Position numbers and translations under genes: made by a program | In this document: positions 36,787 through 46,693 of the stretch, one piece after another | Layout: every line of letters starts with the position of its first letter | Numbering within the stretch: position 1 is the stretch's first letter | The notes under the pieces: model-generated | Seen by the model: only the letters and a program-made list of their open reading frames with translations | Databases searched by the model: none | Told to the model about the DNA's origin: nothing | Assembly: GCF_947498005.1 (NCBI RefSeq) | Contig: NZ_CANMIW010000003.1 | Span: 372,001-436,000 of the forward strand | Direction of reading: 5' to 3' | Length of the DNA stretch: 64,000 nucleotides | Source of the DNA: an uncultured Winogradskyella sp. | GTDB taxonomy: Bacteria; Bacteroidota; Bacteroidia; Flavobacteriales; Flavobacteriaceae

Positions 36787-36806
36787 AGTTCGGTTTGTTC
36801 CGAACT
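36787..36806. promoter_or_regulatory. Operator of the efflux operon regulator
   Basis: AGTTCGG-N6-CCGAACT is a perfect inverted repeat 75 bases before the GbsR/MarR-like gene. It occupies the place of the -33 element of the promoter whose -7 is at 36813-36820, so binding would block transcription. Confidence 0.65.
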
Positions 36807-36812
36807 TAACTT

Positions 36813-36820
36813 TAAATTTG
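36813..36820 (+). promoter_or_regulatory. Probable -7 element of the efflux operon promoter
   Basis: TAAATTTG fully matches TAnnTTTG. The -33 region 20 bases upstream reads TTCG within the operator palindrome. Confidence 0.5.
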
Positions 36821-36880
36821 CTAAGAATTTTAAAGTGCAAATGCATTTAATTTAAAATTAAAACAATAATTCAAACCGTT

Positions 36881-37384
36881 ATGGAAAATAACATTTGTAA
36901 GGAAAAAATGCGATTAGTTGAAAAACTTGGTGTGCATTTAGAAAACAGAGAACAATTAGCACCAGTTGCAGCACGCATAATGGCGTATGTAATTCTTACG
37001 GGTAAAAATGGAACCACTTTTGAAGAATTGGTTACCGTTTTATGCGCAAGTAAAAGTACTATTTCTACGCATATAAATCATTTACAAGGCTTAAACAAGT
37101 TAGAGTACTTTACAAAAACTGGTGATAGAAAAAAATACTTTGTTATAAATAAAGATTCTGTAATTCATCACATCGATAATTTAATTAACGAGTGGCAAGA
37201 AGTGCGAGAATTACATTTAGAAATTAAAGCCTATAAAAACAATATAAACGAAGAGAAAATTAAGAAGAAAGAAGAAAAATTCGATTTAAATTTTCACAAC
37301 GATTATTTAAAATTTATTGATGAAGCGTCGGCTTCTATAAAAGAATTAAGAACCAAATTAACAGATAAATCATTCGATATTTAA
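36881..37384 (+). CDS. GbsR/MarR-family transcriptional regulator
   Basis: A 167-residue regulator with an N-terminal winged helix: LAPVAARIMAYVILTGKNGTTFEELVTVL, the recognition helix ASKSTISTHINHL and the wing YFTKTGDRKKYFVINK. The C-terminal half is a long charged helix pair for dimer formation. It resembles the GbsR branch of the MarR superfamily. The gene is the first of a four-gene efflux operon, with only 11 bases to the adaptor gene, and its palindrome overlaps the promoter, so it is most likely the repressor that responds to the pump's substrates. Confidence 0.88.
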   Translation: MENNICKEKMRLVEKLGVHLENREQLAPVAARIMAYVILTGKNGTTFEELVTVLCASKSTISTHINHLQGLNKLEYFTKTGDRKKYFVINKDSVIHHIDNLINEWQEVRELHLEIKAYKNNINEEKIKKKEEKFDLNFHNDYLKFIDEASASIKELRTKLTDKSFDI

Positions 37385-37395
37385 ATACCAAAAAA

Positions 37396-38526
37396 ATGAA
37401 AAATAGTAAATTATATAGCGTATTAACTTTAAGTGTATTCTTAGTCATTGTAAGTTGTGGTAACAGCGAACAAAATCAACCTGCAGCAGAAGCTCCACCT
37501 TCACCCTTCCCTGTTTCTCAACTGCAAACAAAAACGGTTACAGGTTATACAGATTATCCAGCAACTATTGAAGGAAGAGTTAATAGTGATGTAAGAGCAA
37601 AAACGGCTGGATATATTGAAAAAGTTTACGTTGATGAGGGACAAAAAGTAAAAAAGGGACAAGTGTTATTTAAATTAGAAACACAATCTTTGAGTCAAGA
37701 TGCAGGTGCTGCAAAAGCTCAAGTAAATGTAGCACAAGTTGAAGTAGATAAATTAATACCATTAGTAGAAAAAAACATAATTAGTCCGGTACAATTAGAA
37801 ACTGCTAAGGCAAATTTAGCGCAAGCACAAGCAAATTACAGCAGTGTCTCCGCTAATATTGGCTATGCAACAATTAAAAGCCCTATTGATGGATATGTTG
37901 GTTCAATCAATTTTAGAGAAGGTGCTTTAATTAGTCCTAGTGATACTACACCTCTAACTACAGTAAGCGAAATTGACGAAGTATATGCGTTCTTTAGTTT
38001 CAATGAAGCACAATATATAGATCATTTACAACGATCAGAAGGAAAAACGAAAGCTGAACGAATTAAAAATTCACCAGACCTTAGTTTAATTTTAGCAAAT
38101 GGTAAGGAATATTCCGAAAAAGGAAGAATACAAACTAGTACTGGCCAGATTAACCAAAATACAGGTACAATTCAGATTAGAGCTGCTTTTAAGAATCCTA
38201 AAGAAATTTTAACCAATGGAAACAGTGGTAAAATAAGATTTCCTATTGAATACAAAGATGCCATTGTAGTACCTCAATCAGCTACTTTTGAGCAACAAGG
38301 AAACATTATGATCTTTAAACTTGGTGCTGACAACAAAGTAGAAACATCAATATTAAAAATAGAAGGAGCCGTAGACAATCTATACGTTGTTGAATCTGGT
38401 TTAGAAGTAAACGACAAAATCATAGTTTCTGGTGTTGGCAAATTAAGAAACGGAATGGCAATTTCGCCACAAGAAACATCATTCGAAGACGCTATAGCAC
38501 CAGTAGCCACTTTATTCAGAAATTAG
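37396..38526 (+). CDS. RND efflux periplasmic adaptor (AcrA/MexA-like lipoprotein)
   Basis: The 376-residue membrane-fusion protein joins the inner-membrane pump to the outer-membrane channel. The lipobox is VIVSC with Cys21. The order of parts is typical: first half of the lipoyl domain with VRAKTAGYIEKVYVDEGQKVKKGQVLF (about 68-94), a helical hairpin of about 105-155, the second lipoyl half ATIKSPIDGYVGSINFREGALI, a beta-barrel (about 195-290) and a C-terminal membrane-proximal domain. Second gene of the operon, 22 bases before the permease. Confidence 0.95.
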   Translation: MKNSKLYSVLTLSVFLVIVSCGNSEQNQPAAEAPPSPFPVSQLQTKTVTGYTDYPATIEGRVNSDVRAKTAGYIEKVYVDEGQKVKKGQVLFKLETQSLSQDAGAAKAQVNVAQVEVDKLIPLVEKNIISPVQLETAKANLAQAQANYSSVSANIGYATIKSPIDGYVGSINFREGALISPSDTTPLTTVSEIDEVYAFFSFNEAQYIDHLQRSEGKTKAERIKNSPDLSLILANGKEYSEKGRIQTSTGQINQNTGTIQIRAAFKNPKEILTNGNSGKIRFPIEYKDAIVVPQSATFEQQGNIMIFKLGADNKVETSILKIEGAVDNLYVVESGLEVNDKIIVSGVGKLRNGMAISPQETSFEDAIAPVATLFRN

Positions 38527-38548
38527 ATAACCACCAAACATTTTAGTC

Positions 38549-41500
38549 ATGTTAAAAACATTTATTGAAAGACCAGTGCTTTCAACGGTAATCTCTATTA
38601 TCATAGTTTTACTAGGAGTTATTAGTATAACCTCCTTGCCTATTGAGGAATATCCTGATATTGCACCACCAACAATTAAGGTAACAGCAAATTATACAGG
38701 AGCCAATGCAGAAACCGTCTTAGAGAGTGTAATTATACCAATTGAAGAACAGATTAATGGTGTAGAAGGAATGACATACATTACCTCTACGGCATCAAAT
38801 ACAGGAGCTGCAGAAATCACTGTCTATTTTGATCAAGAGATTGATGCAGATATTGCAGCAGTTAACGTTCAAAATCGTGTTGCTAGAGCAAATCCTTTAT
38901 TACCAACTGAAGTTATACAAACTGGTGTAACCACTCAGAAACAAGAGACAAGTGCTTTGATGTTTATTTCTATGTATTCTGAAAGCGATAATTACGACGC
39001 TACGTTTATTCAGAATTATTTAAAAATTAATGTCATTCCTGCAATGCAACGTATTAGTGGTGTTGGAGATGTTAGTTTGTTCTCTCAACAAGATTATGCG
39101 ATGCGAATTTGGTTAAATCCAGAAAAATTAGCGTCCTATAATTTAATTCCGTCAGATATATCTGCAGCTTTAGCGGAACAAAATTTAGAAGCAGCAGCAG
39201 GATCTTTAGGTCAAAATAATGGAGAATCATTTTCTTATACATTAACTTACAGTGGAAGATTTAAGGACGAAGCACAATACAGCGATATAGTTATTAAAGC
39301 CTTAGGAAATGGAGAGTTTTTACGACTTAAAGACGTCGCAACAATTGAGTTAGATGCGCAATCCTATGCCTCTAATGCTATGAGTAAAGGAAATCCTGCT
39401 GTGTTTATGGGTATTTTTCAAACTAAAGGCTCAAATGCCCAGGAAATTATTGAAAACATTAAATTTACATTAGAAGAAGTAAAAGCAGATTTACCAGAAG
39501 GTTTAGATGTATTTGTACCTTACGATACAAGTTTGTTTTTAAATGCATCTATTGACAAAGTAATTACAACTCTATTAGAAGCATTTTTATTGGTATTTTT
39601 AGTTGTATTTATCTTTTTACAAGATTTTAGATCTACATTAATTCCTGCAATTGCAGTACCTGTTTCAATTATTGGTACGTTCTTTTTCCTAAATGTATTT
39701 GGGTATTCAATAAACCTATTAACACTATTTGCTTTAGTATTAGCCATTGGGATTGTGGTAGATGATGCTATAGTTGTTGTAGAAGCCGTCCATGCAAAAA
39801 TGGATGATGGCGAGCACAACCCAAAAAAGGCGACACTTAGAGCGATGAATGAAATTTCGGGAGCAATTATTTCAATTACTTTAGTAATGGCAGCTGTATT
39901 TATTCCTGTGACATTTATTACTGGTCCTACTGGTGTGTTTTATGAGCAGTTTGGTGTTACTTTAATTATTGCCATTTTAATTTCAGCTGTTAATGCCTTA
40001 ACGCTAAGTCCTGCGTTATGTGCTCTATTATTAAAAGAACATAAAAACGATAAAGAATTAAAAGGAAAAAGTCCATTAAAACGTTTTTACACATTATTTA
40101 ATCGTGGTTTTGATGCAACCATTCAACGTTACGGCAGGTCTCTTGAGTTTTTATATAAAAGAAAATTTATTTCAGTTCTACTTCTAATCATTGCAGGAGC
40201 AGGCATCTATTGGGCTTCAATGACAACACCAACAGGTTTTGTACCAAATGAAGATAGAGGAATTGTATTTGCTAATATAGAATTACCACCAGGAGCATCT
40301 TTAGACAGAACTGATGCTGTCGCTAGAAAACTATACGATAAAGCCAAAACTATAGAAGGCATCGAAGCTATTAACTTTATAAAAGGTAGAAGTTTAATAA
40401 GTGGCGCTGGTAGTAACTTTGGTTTTGGGATTGTAAAACTTAAAGATTGGTCAGATCGTGAAGATCCATCACTTTCTGCACAAGCTATTACCGGAAAATT
40501 ATTTGGTATTGCTGCAACTATACCTGATGCTAACATTATATTCTTTTCACCACCAAGTATTCGTGGTTTTGGTAACTCCTCAGGGTTTGAAATTAACTTA
40601 CTTGATAAATTTGGTGGAGAGTTTGCAGATTTAGATAAAGCTAATAAAGACTTTTCTATGGCTTTAATGAGTCATCCAGAAATTAAATACGCAACATCAG
40701 CTTTTAATACAAGTTATCCACAATATGAAATGGAAGTAAATGTTCCATTGGCAAAAGAAAAAGGCGTTTCTGTAACCAGTATATTTTCAACATTACAAGG
40801 TTATATTGGAGGAATTTACGCTTCTGACTTTTCAAGATTTGGTAAACAATTTAGAGTATATATTCAAGCATTACCAGAAGACAGAGCAGATGAAAGTGCC
40901 TTGAATAGTATGTATGTTAGGACAGATACAGGAGAAATGACACCAATAACACAGTTTGTGACGTTAAAACGTGTGTATGGTCCACAATCGGTAACTCGTT
41001 TTAACTTATTTAATTCTACCATGATCTCTGGAGCAACTAACGACGGTTTTAGTACAGGTGATGCCATTAGAGTAATTGAAGAAGAAGTTGCAAAACTACC
41101 GAGTAACTATACAGTTGCCTACTCTGGTTTAACACGAGAAGAAGTTAATGCAGGTAATCAAACTACATTTATCTTCATATTGAGTATTGTATTTGTCTAC
41201 TTCCTTTTAAGTGCACAATACGAGAGTTATTTATTGCCTTTTGCAGTTGTTTTATCATTACCATTTGGAGTTTTTGGAGCATATATAACTACTAAATTCT
41301 TAGGATTAGAGAATAATATTTACTTCCAAATTGCCCTTATAATGCTTATTGGCTTGTTAGCAAAGAATGCAATTTTAATTGTAGAATTTGCTTTACAGCG
41401 TCGTAAACATGGTGAAAGTATTGTGGATTCAGCTATACTAGGAGCTAAATCTAGGTTACGTCCTATATTAATGACATCATTTGCATTTATACTTGGATTG

Positions 41501-41686
41501 ATGCCATTAGCCTTAGCAACAGGTGTAGGATCTGAAGGAAACAATTCCATTGGTTCTGGAGCTGCAGGTGGAATGCTAATTGGGACAATTTTAGGTGTTT
41601 TTGTAATACCAATCCTATTTATATTATTTCAGTGGTTACAAGAAAAAATTTCGAGTAAACCAACAGTACAAACTATTGAAGATTAA
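38549..41686 (+). CDS. RND multidrug efflux permease (AcrB/HAE1 type)
   Basis: A 1045-residue inner-membrane proton antiporter with the 1+5+6 helix layout. The start MLKTFIERPVLSTVISIIIVLLG is usual, large periplasmic loops occupy about 35-330 and 560-860, and the proton relay Asp pair is in GIVVDDAIVVVEAV on helix 4. AKNAILIVEFALQ and the C-terminal GGMLIGTILGVFVIPILF are intact. It belongs to the hydrophobe/amphiphile efflux group, which expels drugs, dyes or bile-like compounds. The outer-membrane gene starts four bases after its stop. Confidence 0.96.
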   Translation: MLKTFIERPVLSTVISIIIVLLGVISITSLPIEEYPDIAPPTIKVTANYTGANAETVLESVIIPIEEQINGVEGMTYITSTASNTGAAEITVYFDQEIDADIAAVNVQNRVARANPLLPTEVIQTGVTTQKQETSALMFISMYSESDNYDATFIQNYLKINVIPAMQRISGVGDVSLFSQQDYAMRIWLNPEKLASYNLIPSDISAALAEQNLEAAAGSLGQNNGESFSYTLTYSGRFKDEAQYSDIVIKALGNGEFLRLKDVATIELDAQSYASNAMSKGNPAVFMGIFQTKGSNAQEIIENIKFTLEEVKADLPEGLDVFVPYDTSLFLNASIDKVITTLLEAFLLVFLVVFIFLQDFRSTLIPAIAVPVSIIGTFFFLNVFGYSINLLTLFALVLAIGIVVDDAIVVVEAVHAKMDDGEHNPKKATLRAMNEISGAIISITLVMAAVFIPVTFITGPTGVFYEQFGVTLIIAILISAVNALTLSPALCALLLKEHKNDKELKGKSPLKRFYTLFNRGFDATIQRYGRSLEFLYKRKFISVLLLIIAGAGIYWASMTTPTGFVPNEDRGIVFANIELPPGASLDRTDAVARKLYDKAKTIEGIEAINFIKGRSLISGAGSNFGFGIVKLKDWSDREDPSLSAQAITGKLFGIAATIPDANIIFFSPPSIRGFGNSSGFEINLLDKFGGEFADLDKANKDFSMALMSHPEIKYATSAFNTSYPQYEMEVNVPLAKEKGVSVTSIFSTLQGYIGGIYASDFSRFGKQFRVYIQALPEDRADESALNSMYVRTDTGEMTPITQFVTLKRVYGPQSVTRFNLFNSTMISGATNDGFSTGDAIRVIEEEVAKLPSNYTVAYSGLTREEVNAGNQTTFIFILSIVFVYFLLSAQYESYLLPFAVVLSLPFGVFGAYITTKFLGLENNIYFQIALIMLIGLLAKNAILIVEFALQRRKHGESIVDSAILGAKSRLRPILMTSFAFILGLMPLALATGVGSEGNNSIGSGAAGGMLIGTILGVFVIPILFILFQWLQEKISSKPTVQTIED

Positions 41687-41690
41687 AAAA

Positions 41691-43109
41691 ATGAAATCAA
41701 TTATAATACATAGAAATTTTAGCAAAGGTGTTTTATTAATTATCGTAGCCTTAACAATTCAAAGTTGTTTTGTAGCTAAAGATTATAAAAGACCAGATTT
41801 AACAGCTGAAACTGAAGCGCTATACAGAACGGAAAATTTACCTACAGATAGTGTTTCTATAGCAGATGTTTCTTGGAAAACCTTATTTACAGACAAGTAC
41901 CTTCAACAATATATTGAAGAAGGTTTGCAAAATAATATGGATGTCCGTATTGCACTGCAACAAATGATCGCTGCAGAAGCGTATGCAAAGCAAGGTAAAG
42001 CAGGATTCTTTCCAACATTAAGTGTTGGCCCTAATTACACACGTCAAGAATTTTCAGAAAACAGTCAGTTTGGTTCAATTTTCAGTGGAGGATTAGACAC
42101 CTACGATGTCACTGCAAATTTATCTTGGGAAGCAGATATTTGGGGAAAAATAAGAAGTAATAATAGAGCCACGCAAGCTTCATACTTACAAAGTGTGGCC
42201 GCTCATCAGGCTGTAAAAACGCAGTTAATATCAAGCATTGCAAACACCTATTATAATCTCCTTGCTTTAGATGCTCAGTTAGAAATAACAAAACAAACGA
42301 TTGCAACACGAGAAAGTGGTGTAACCACAATTAAAGCTCTTAAAGATGCAGGACAAGAAACACAGGTTGCTGTAGATCAAAACATAGCGCTTTACAATAA
42401 TGCAAAAGCTTTGCTCGTAGATATAGAAACTGCCATATTTAAAACCGAAAACACACTTAGTATTTTATTGGGTAAATCTGCACAAAATTTTGAAAGAGCA
42501 ACTTTAGATGTACAAAAAATAGATCAAGATTTAAAACTTGGTTTACCTGCTACTCTATTGAGTAATAGACCTGATGTTATGGCAGCAGAATATGCATTAA
42601 TCCAAAACTTTGAATTAACCAATGTTGCTAATAGTAGCTTCTACCCTTCCCTTACGCTAACAGCCTCGGGAGGATTACAAAGCTTACAATTAGATGATTT
42701 ATTTAATACAAGCTCTTTATTTGCAACTGTTGTTGGTGGTTTAACACAGCCGTTACTGAATCAAAGAAAATTAAAAACTCAAAAAGAAGTTGCATTAGCC
42801 AACCAAGAAACAGCGTTACTAAACTTTAAAAAAACGTTATTAATTGCTGGTAATGAAGTGTCTAATGCCTTGTTCACTTTTGAAGCGGAAACGAAAAAAT
42901 TCGAATTTAGAAAAAATGAAGTCGAAGCTTTAAGGTCTGCTGAGATAAATTCTGAAGAGTTACTTAAAAATGGCTATGCTAATTATTTAGATTTACTAAC
43001 TGCTAAACAAAGTGCATTGAGCGCTGAACTTAATATAATAGACAGTCAATTACAACAGTTGATTGCCGTTGTAGATTTATATGAAGCGCTTGGTGGTGGT
43101 TGGAGATAA
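41691..43109 (+). CDS. TolC-family outer-membrane efflux lipoprotein (OprM/NodT type)
   Basis: The ATG at 41691, four bases after the permease stop, gives 472 residues and a good signal (LTIQSC with lipobox Cys26); an in-frame TTG at 41676 would overlap the permease gene. Two similar halves with long helices and paired beta strands form the trimeric outer-membrane tunnel. Visible marks are SWKTLFTDKYLQQYIEEGLQNNMDVRIAL, LLSNRPDVMAAEYALIQ and the C-terminal GYANYLDLLTAKQSAL. It completes the tripartite pump encoded here. Confidence 0.94.
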   Translation: MKSIIIHRNFSKGVLLIIVALTIQSCFVAKDYKRPDLTAETEALYRTENLPTDSVSIADVSWKTLFTDKYLQQYIEEGLQNNMDVRIALQQMIAAEAYAKQGKAGFFPTLSVGPNYTRQEFSENSQFGSIFSGGLDTYDVTANLSWEADIWGKIRSNNRATQASYLQSVAAHQAVKTQLISSIANTYYNLLALDAQLEITKQTIATRESGVTTIKALKDAGQETQVAVDQNIALYNNAKALLVDIETAIFKTENTLSILLGKSAQNFERATLDVQKIDQDLKLGLPATLLSNRPDVMAAEYALIQNFELTNVANSSFYPSLTLTASGGLQSLQLDDLFNTSSLFATVVGGLTQPLLNQRKLKTQKEVALANQETALLNFKKTLLIAGNEVSNALFTFEAETKKFEFRKNEVEALRSAEINSEELLKNGYANYLDLLTAKQSALSAELNIIDSQLQQLIAVVDLYEALGGGWR

Positions 43110-43172
43110 AAATTAAAACATAATACTGATTTTCTATCTATAATTTAGATGGAAAATCTATAAAAAGTTTAT

Positions 43173-43210
43173 AAAATAGGGTGTTCATCAATTGATAAAC
43201 ATCCTATTTT
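43173..43210 (+). terminator. Long hairpin after the efflux operon
   Basis: AAAATAGGGTGTT (43173-43185) pairs with AACATCCTATTTT (43198-43210) with one G-U pair, and ATC/GAT extends it inside. There is no U-run beyond the stem's own TTTT, so termination strength is uncertain. Confidence 0.55.
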
Positions 43211-43380
43211 AAATACCATTTCTAAGTAATAATTGAGCTTTAAGTTAAAAATCGTTTTTAACTTTTTGTCTATTTCTATTTTAATCACAATAAAACATAC
43301 TTAACTTGTTACTTTTTAAAGTAATTCAACTGGTATTAATTGGTAAAGTCATAGTATTACCAACTAACATTTTATAAAAA

Positions 43381-44001
43381 ATGGATAATCTAATTACCTT
43401 TTCGATAGCTGTATTTACGGCATTTTTTGCAATTACAAACCCTATTTCTAATATGACGGTTTTTCTGTCATTAACTCAAGGTGCAAATAAAAAAACAAAA
43501 CATGACATTAACCGAAAATCTAATTTTATAGCATTTGTAATCGTTGCTGTATTTGTACTGCTAGGCAAATATATTTTTGAATTATTTAACATCACAATTC
43601 CTGCTTTTAAAATTACAGGTGGAATTCTAATATTTTTTATAGGTTTTGATATGCTTCAGTCTAAGCAATCTAATGTAAAAACAATTGATAATGTTGCAGT
43701 AGATGAAAACATTGCTGTTTCGCCATTAGCGATTCCAATATTGGCTGGACCTGGAACAATTGTAACAGCCATGAATTTTGTTGCTAAAGCAGAGACTATA
43801 CATATTATTTTAGTGATTGCCATATTTGGTTCCATGAGTATATTAACTTATTTTACGTTTAGATTAAGTGATTTAATTGTAAAAATTGTAGGTAATAATG
43901 TGATTTCCGTAATAGGAAAAATTATGGGATTAATTATTGCCATTATTGGAACTGGTATGATTATAACAGGAATTAAACTTGCCTTTAACTTAGTAGCTTA
44001 A
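43381..44001 (+). CDS. MarC/NAAT-family membrane protein
   Basis: A 206-residue protein with six membrane helices. The opening FFAITNPISNMTVFLSLT and the later SPLAIPILAGPGTIVTAMNF are the two repeated signature motifs of the MarC (UPF0056) family. The family lies in the inner membrane; some archaeal members move small neutral amino acids, while most bacterial roles are unproved. It is preceded by 270 bases without a gene and stands as an independent unit or as the first of a group with the KefF/KefC-like pair. Confidence 0.92.
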   Translation: MDNLITFSIAVFTAFFAITNPISNMTVFLSLTQGANKKTKHDINRKSNFIAFVIVAVFVLLGKYIFELFNITIPAFKITGGILIFFIGFDMLQSKQSNVKTIDNVAVDENIAVSPLAIPILAGPGTIVTAMNFVAKAETIHIILVIAIFGSMSILTYFTFRLSDLIVKIVGNNVISVIGKIMGLIIAIIGTGMIITGIKLAFNLVA

Positions 44002-44048
44002 TTTAAGCTGATTGAAAATTTAGAGCATATAATAATATAAATGGCAGC

Positions 44049-44645
44049 ATGAAAAAAATTCTAATTCTTTTCGCTCATCCAAAACTAGAAAAATCTCGAG
44101 CTAATTTAGCTTTAATTAATCATATTAAAGATAAAGAAAACGTAACTATTCATGATTTGTATAATGAATACCCAGATTTTCATATCGATGTGCTAAGAGA
44201 ACAGAAGTTATTAGAACAGCATGATATTATTATATGGCATCATCCGTTTTACTGGTATAGTTGTCCACCATTAATGAAACAATGGATTGATATGGTGTTA
44301 GAATTTAATTGGGCTTATGGACCAGAAGGTAAAGCGTTGCACAACAAAACGTGTCTCAATGCTATAACCACTGGAGGTTCTAAAGAAGTGTATTGTTCTG
44401 CAGGTTACAACAGTTTTACGGTGGAGCAATTTTTAAGACCTTTTGAGCAAACTGCAAATTTATGTGGCATGACATATTTTCCACCTTTTGCAGTAATGGG
44501 AACGCATAATCTTTCCGATGAAAAATTGCACGATTACAAAGTTAACTACGGAAAATTAATCGATTTACTGCAAGCCGAATTAACCATGAATGACTTTGAA
44601 AAAATGTCATTCATTAATGATATTCCACAACTTAAAAGCTCGTAA
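44049..44645 (+). CDS. NAD(P)H oxidoreductase, KefF-like ancillary protein
   Basis: A 198-residue flavodoxin-fold quinone reductase. FAHPKLEKSRAN at about residues 8-19 binds the FMN phosphate, HHPFYWYSCPPLMKQWIDMVL at about 64-84 and TTGGSKEVYCSAGYN at about 108-122 line the isoalloxazine. This pattern is that of KefF/KefG, the soluble partners that switch on Kef potassium efflux. The gene ends three bases before the antiporter gene, as in kefFC operons. Confidence 0.9.
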   Translation: MKKILILFAHPKLEKSRANLALINHIKDKENVTIHDLYNEYPDFHIDVLREQKLLEQHDIIIWHHPFYWYSCPPLMKQWIDMVLEFNWAYGPEGKALHNKTCLNAITTGGSKEVYCSAGYNSFTVEQFLRPFEQTANLCGMTYFPPFAVMGTHNLSDEKLHDYKVNYGKLIDLLQAELTMNDFEKMSFINDIPQLKSS

Positions 44646-44648
44646 AAC

Positions 44649-46538
44649 ATGACTGGAAGTTTACTTTTTGAAGCCATTGTATTTTTAGCAGGAGCCATAA
44701 TCTGTGTGTCCATTGCCAAGCGTTTGGGCTTAAGTTCTGTGATTGGTTATTTATTGGCTGGTGTTTTAATTGGACCTTATGTTTTAGGTTTTATAGGAGA
44801 GGAAGGCGATGATATACTTCATTTTGCAGAATTTGGTGTTGTGATGATGCTGTTTCTTATTGGTTTAGAAATTGAACCCAAAAACTTCTGGAACATGCGA
44901 AAAACCATTCTCGGAATGGGAGGCATTCAGGTTGGCGGCACGATGCTTTTATCCTACTTGCTATTCTACTTTTTAGGATATGATTGGCAAGTCGCTCTTG
45001 TAATTTCTATGGCTGTAGCTTTATCTTCTACAGCTATTGCTATGCAGACCATAAAAGAAAAAGGGTTAATGGACACTACGTTTGGGACTAGCGCTTTTTC
45101 AATTTTATTGTTTCAAGATATTATTGTGATTTTTATGATTGGTGCAATGCCTTTGCTATCTAATTCTAATGTAGAATCACATTCCGATAATCATAGTGAA
45201 TCTTTAAGTTTAATAGATAGTTTACCATTAGGTTTTCAAACATTAGCAATTATTTTATCAGTTGTTATTGTTATTGCTTTGGGTCGCTTTGTCATTGTGC
45301 CAATGCTTAGAAAAGTAGCGAAAACTGGTGTACGAGAATTATTAATAGCAGCTGCATTTTTAATTGTATTTGGCATTTCGCTTATTATGGAATTGGTTGG
45401 CTTAAGTCCGGCTTTAGGTGCCTTTTTAGGTGGAGTCGTTTTATCGAGTAGTGAATTTAAACATGAACTAGAAAGTACCTTAGAACCTTTTAAAAACTTG
45501 TTATTAGGTTTATTTTTTATGGCAGTTGGTGCGTCTATTAACTTTATCGTTATTGCCAAAAGTCCGCTAACCATAGGAGGCGTTTTAATCGCCATTATTG
45601 TATTAAAAGCTGTGGTTTTATATATTACTGGTCGTGTTTTTAAATTAAAACTAGACCAAAAATTATTGCTAACCTTCAGTTTAGCACAGGTTGGAGAGTT
45701 TGCTTTTGTATTGCTGTCTTTTGCATTTGGACTTAATATTTTAGAACAAGAACAAATGGATATGTTGTTAGTAATAACAGCACTAAGTATGGCTTTAACA
45801 CCAATTATCAGTATAATAAATGAACGTTTTATTCTTCCAAAAGTAGGCACCAAAGAATCCATACAGCGTCCTATGGACCATATTGCAAAATCGCAAAAAA
45901 TAATTTTGGTTGGTTTTGGACACTTCGGAAGTACTGTCGGTCGTTTTTTGAGGTCTCATGGTGTAGAAGCAACCGTTTTAGACCAAGATTCTAATCGTGT
46001 AGATTTTCTACGTAAAATGGGATTTGAAGTATATTATGGAGATGCAACACGTTTAGATTTATTAGAATCTGCTGGCATTGCAGACGCTAAAATTGTAATT
46101 ATTGCCACTAACAAAGTAAAGGTTTCTAAAGCCATTAGTAAAATAGTGGAAGAAAAATATCCTCACGTAGAACTTATGATTCGTACTAAAAACAGATACG
46201 ATGCTTACGAGTTGTTAAACCTTGGTAGAGAAAACATTTATCGCGAATCTTTAGACACATCATTATCGCTCGCGAGTGATGTGTTGCACAAATTAGGTTT
46301 CAGAAAATATACTTTAAACAGACAAGTTAAAAATTTCATTAAATATGATGAGACGAGTTTAAGGCGTTTAGCTAAAGAGCCAAAACGCGAGGAAGATTAT
46401 ATTTTTAAAGCTCGAAAAGAATTACAAGAGCAAGAAGAATTACTAGAAGCCGACTTTAAAAGAGGTATCGTTGATTTTGATAACCATTGGGATAGTGAGC
46501 ACATTAGAAAAGCTTTAGAAAAATCGAGTGATTTATAA
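44649..46538 (+). CDS. KefB/KefC-like cation:proton antiporter (CPA2)
   Basis: A 629-residue protein with 12-13 membrane helices over about 1-385 and a cytoplasmic TrkA-N (RCK) domain from about 415, starting KIILVGFGHFGSTVGRFLRSHG with the nucleotide-binding GFGHFGS. In the membrane part SLIMELVGLSPALGAFLGGVVLS and AQVGEFAFVLLSFAFG match the ion-path motifs of the CPA2 family. E. coli KefC acts as a glutathione-gated potassium efflux system that protects from electrophiles such as methylglyoxal. The preceding KefF-like gene supports that type of system, although flavobacteria often use other thiols than glutathione. Confidence 0.92.
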   Translation: MTGSLLFEAIVFLAGAIICVSIAKRLGLSSVIGYLLAGVLIGPYVLGFIGEEGDDILHFAEFGVVMMLFLIGLEIEPKNFWNMRKTILGMGGIQVGGTMLLSYLLFYFLGYDWQVALVISMAVALSSTAIAMQTIKEKGLMDTTFGTSAFSILLFQDIIVIFMIGAMPLLSNSNVESHSDNHSESLSLIDSLPLGFQTLAIILSVVIVIALGRFVIVPMLRKVAKTGVRELLIAAAFLIVFGISLIMELVGLSPALGAFLGGVVLSSSEFKHELESTLEPFKNLLLGLFFMAVGASINFIVIAKSPLTIGGVLIAIIVLKAVVLYITGRVFKLKLDQKLLLTFSLAQVGEFAFVLLSFAFGLNILEQEQMDMLLVITALSMALTPIISIINERFILPKVGTKESIQRPMDHIAKSQKIILVGFGHFGSTVGRFLRSHGVEATVLDQDSNRVDFLRKMGFEVYYGDATRLDLLESAGIADAKIVIIATNKVKVSKAISKIVEEKYPHVELMIRTKNRYDAYELLNLGRENIYRESLDTSLSLASDVLHKLGFRKYTLNRQVKNFIKYDETSLRRLAKEPKREEDYIFKARKELQEQEELLEADFKRGIVDFDNHWDSEHIRKALEKSSDL

Positions 46539-46693
46539 TGCAAAAGCTTAATTCTCTTTCATTTTTGCCTAATCATGTGTTCATATAATATTACTTTTAA
46601 CTGATATGATTCAAACGTCTTAAGGATTTCTTAAAGCCATAGATTTTACGTTTTCACTTCGCTAACTTTAGATGAATTGATAAAAATAGAACT

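Noticed and set aside
45236-45862. A 208-codon open frame on the minus strand inside the KefC-like gene
   Set aside because: It mirrors the membrane helices of the real gene and has a composition of complementary codons (rich in T, I, K, N, S); the plus-strand protein is well conserved.
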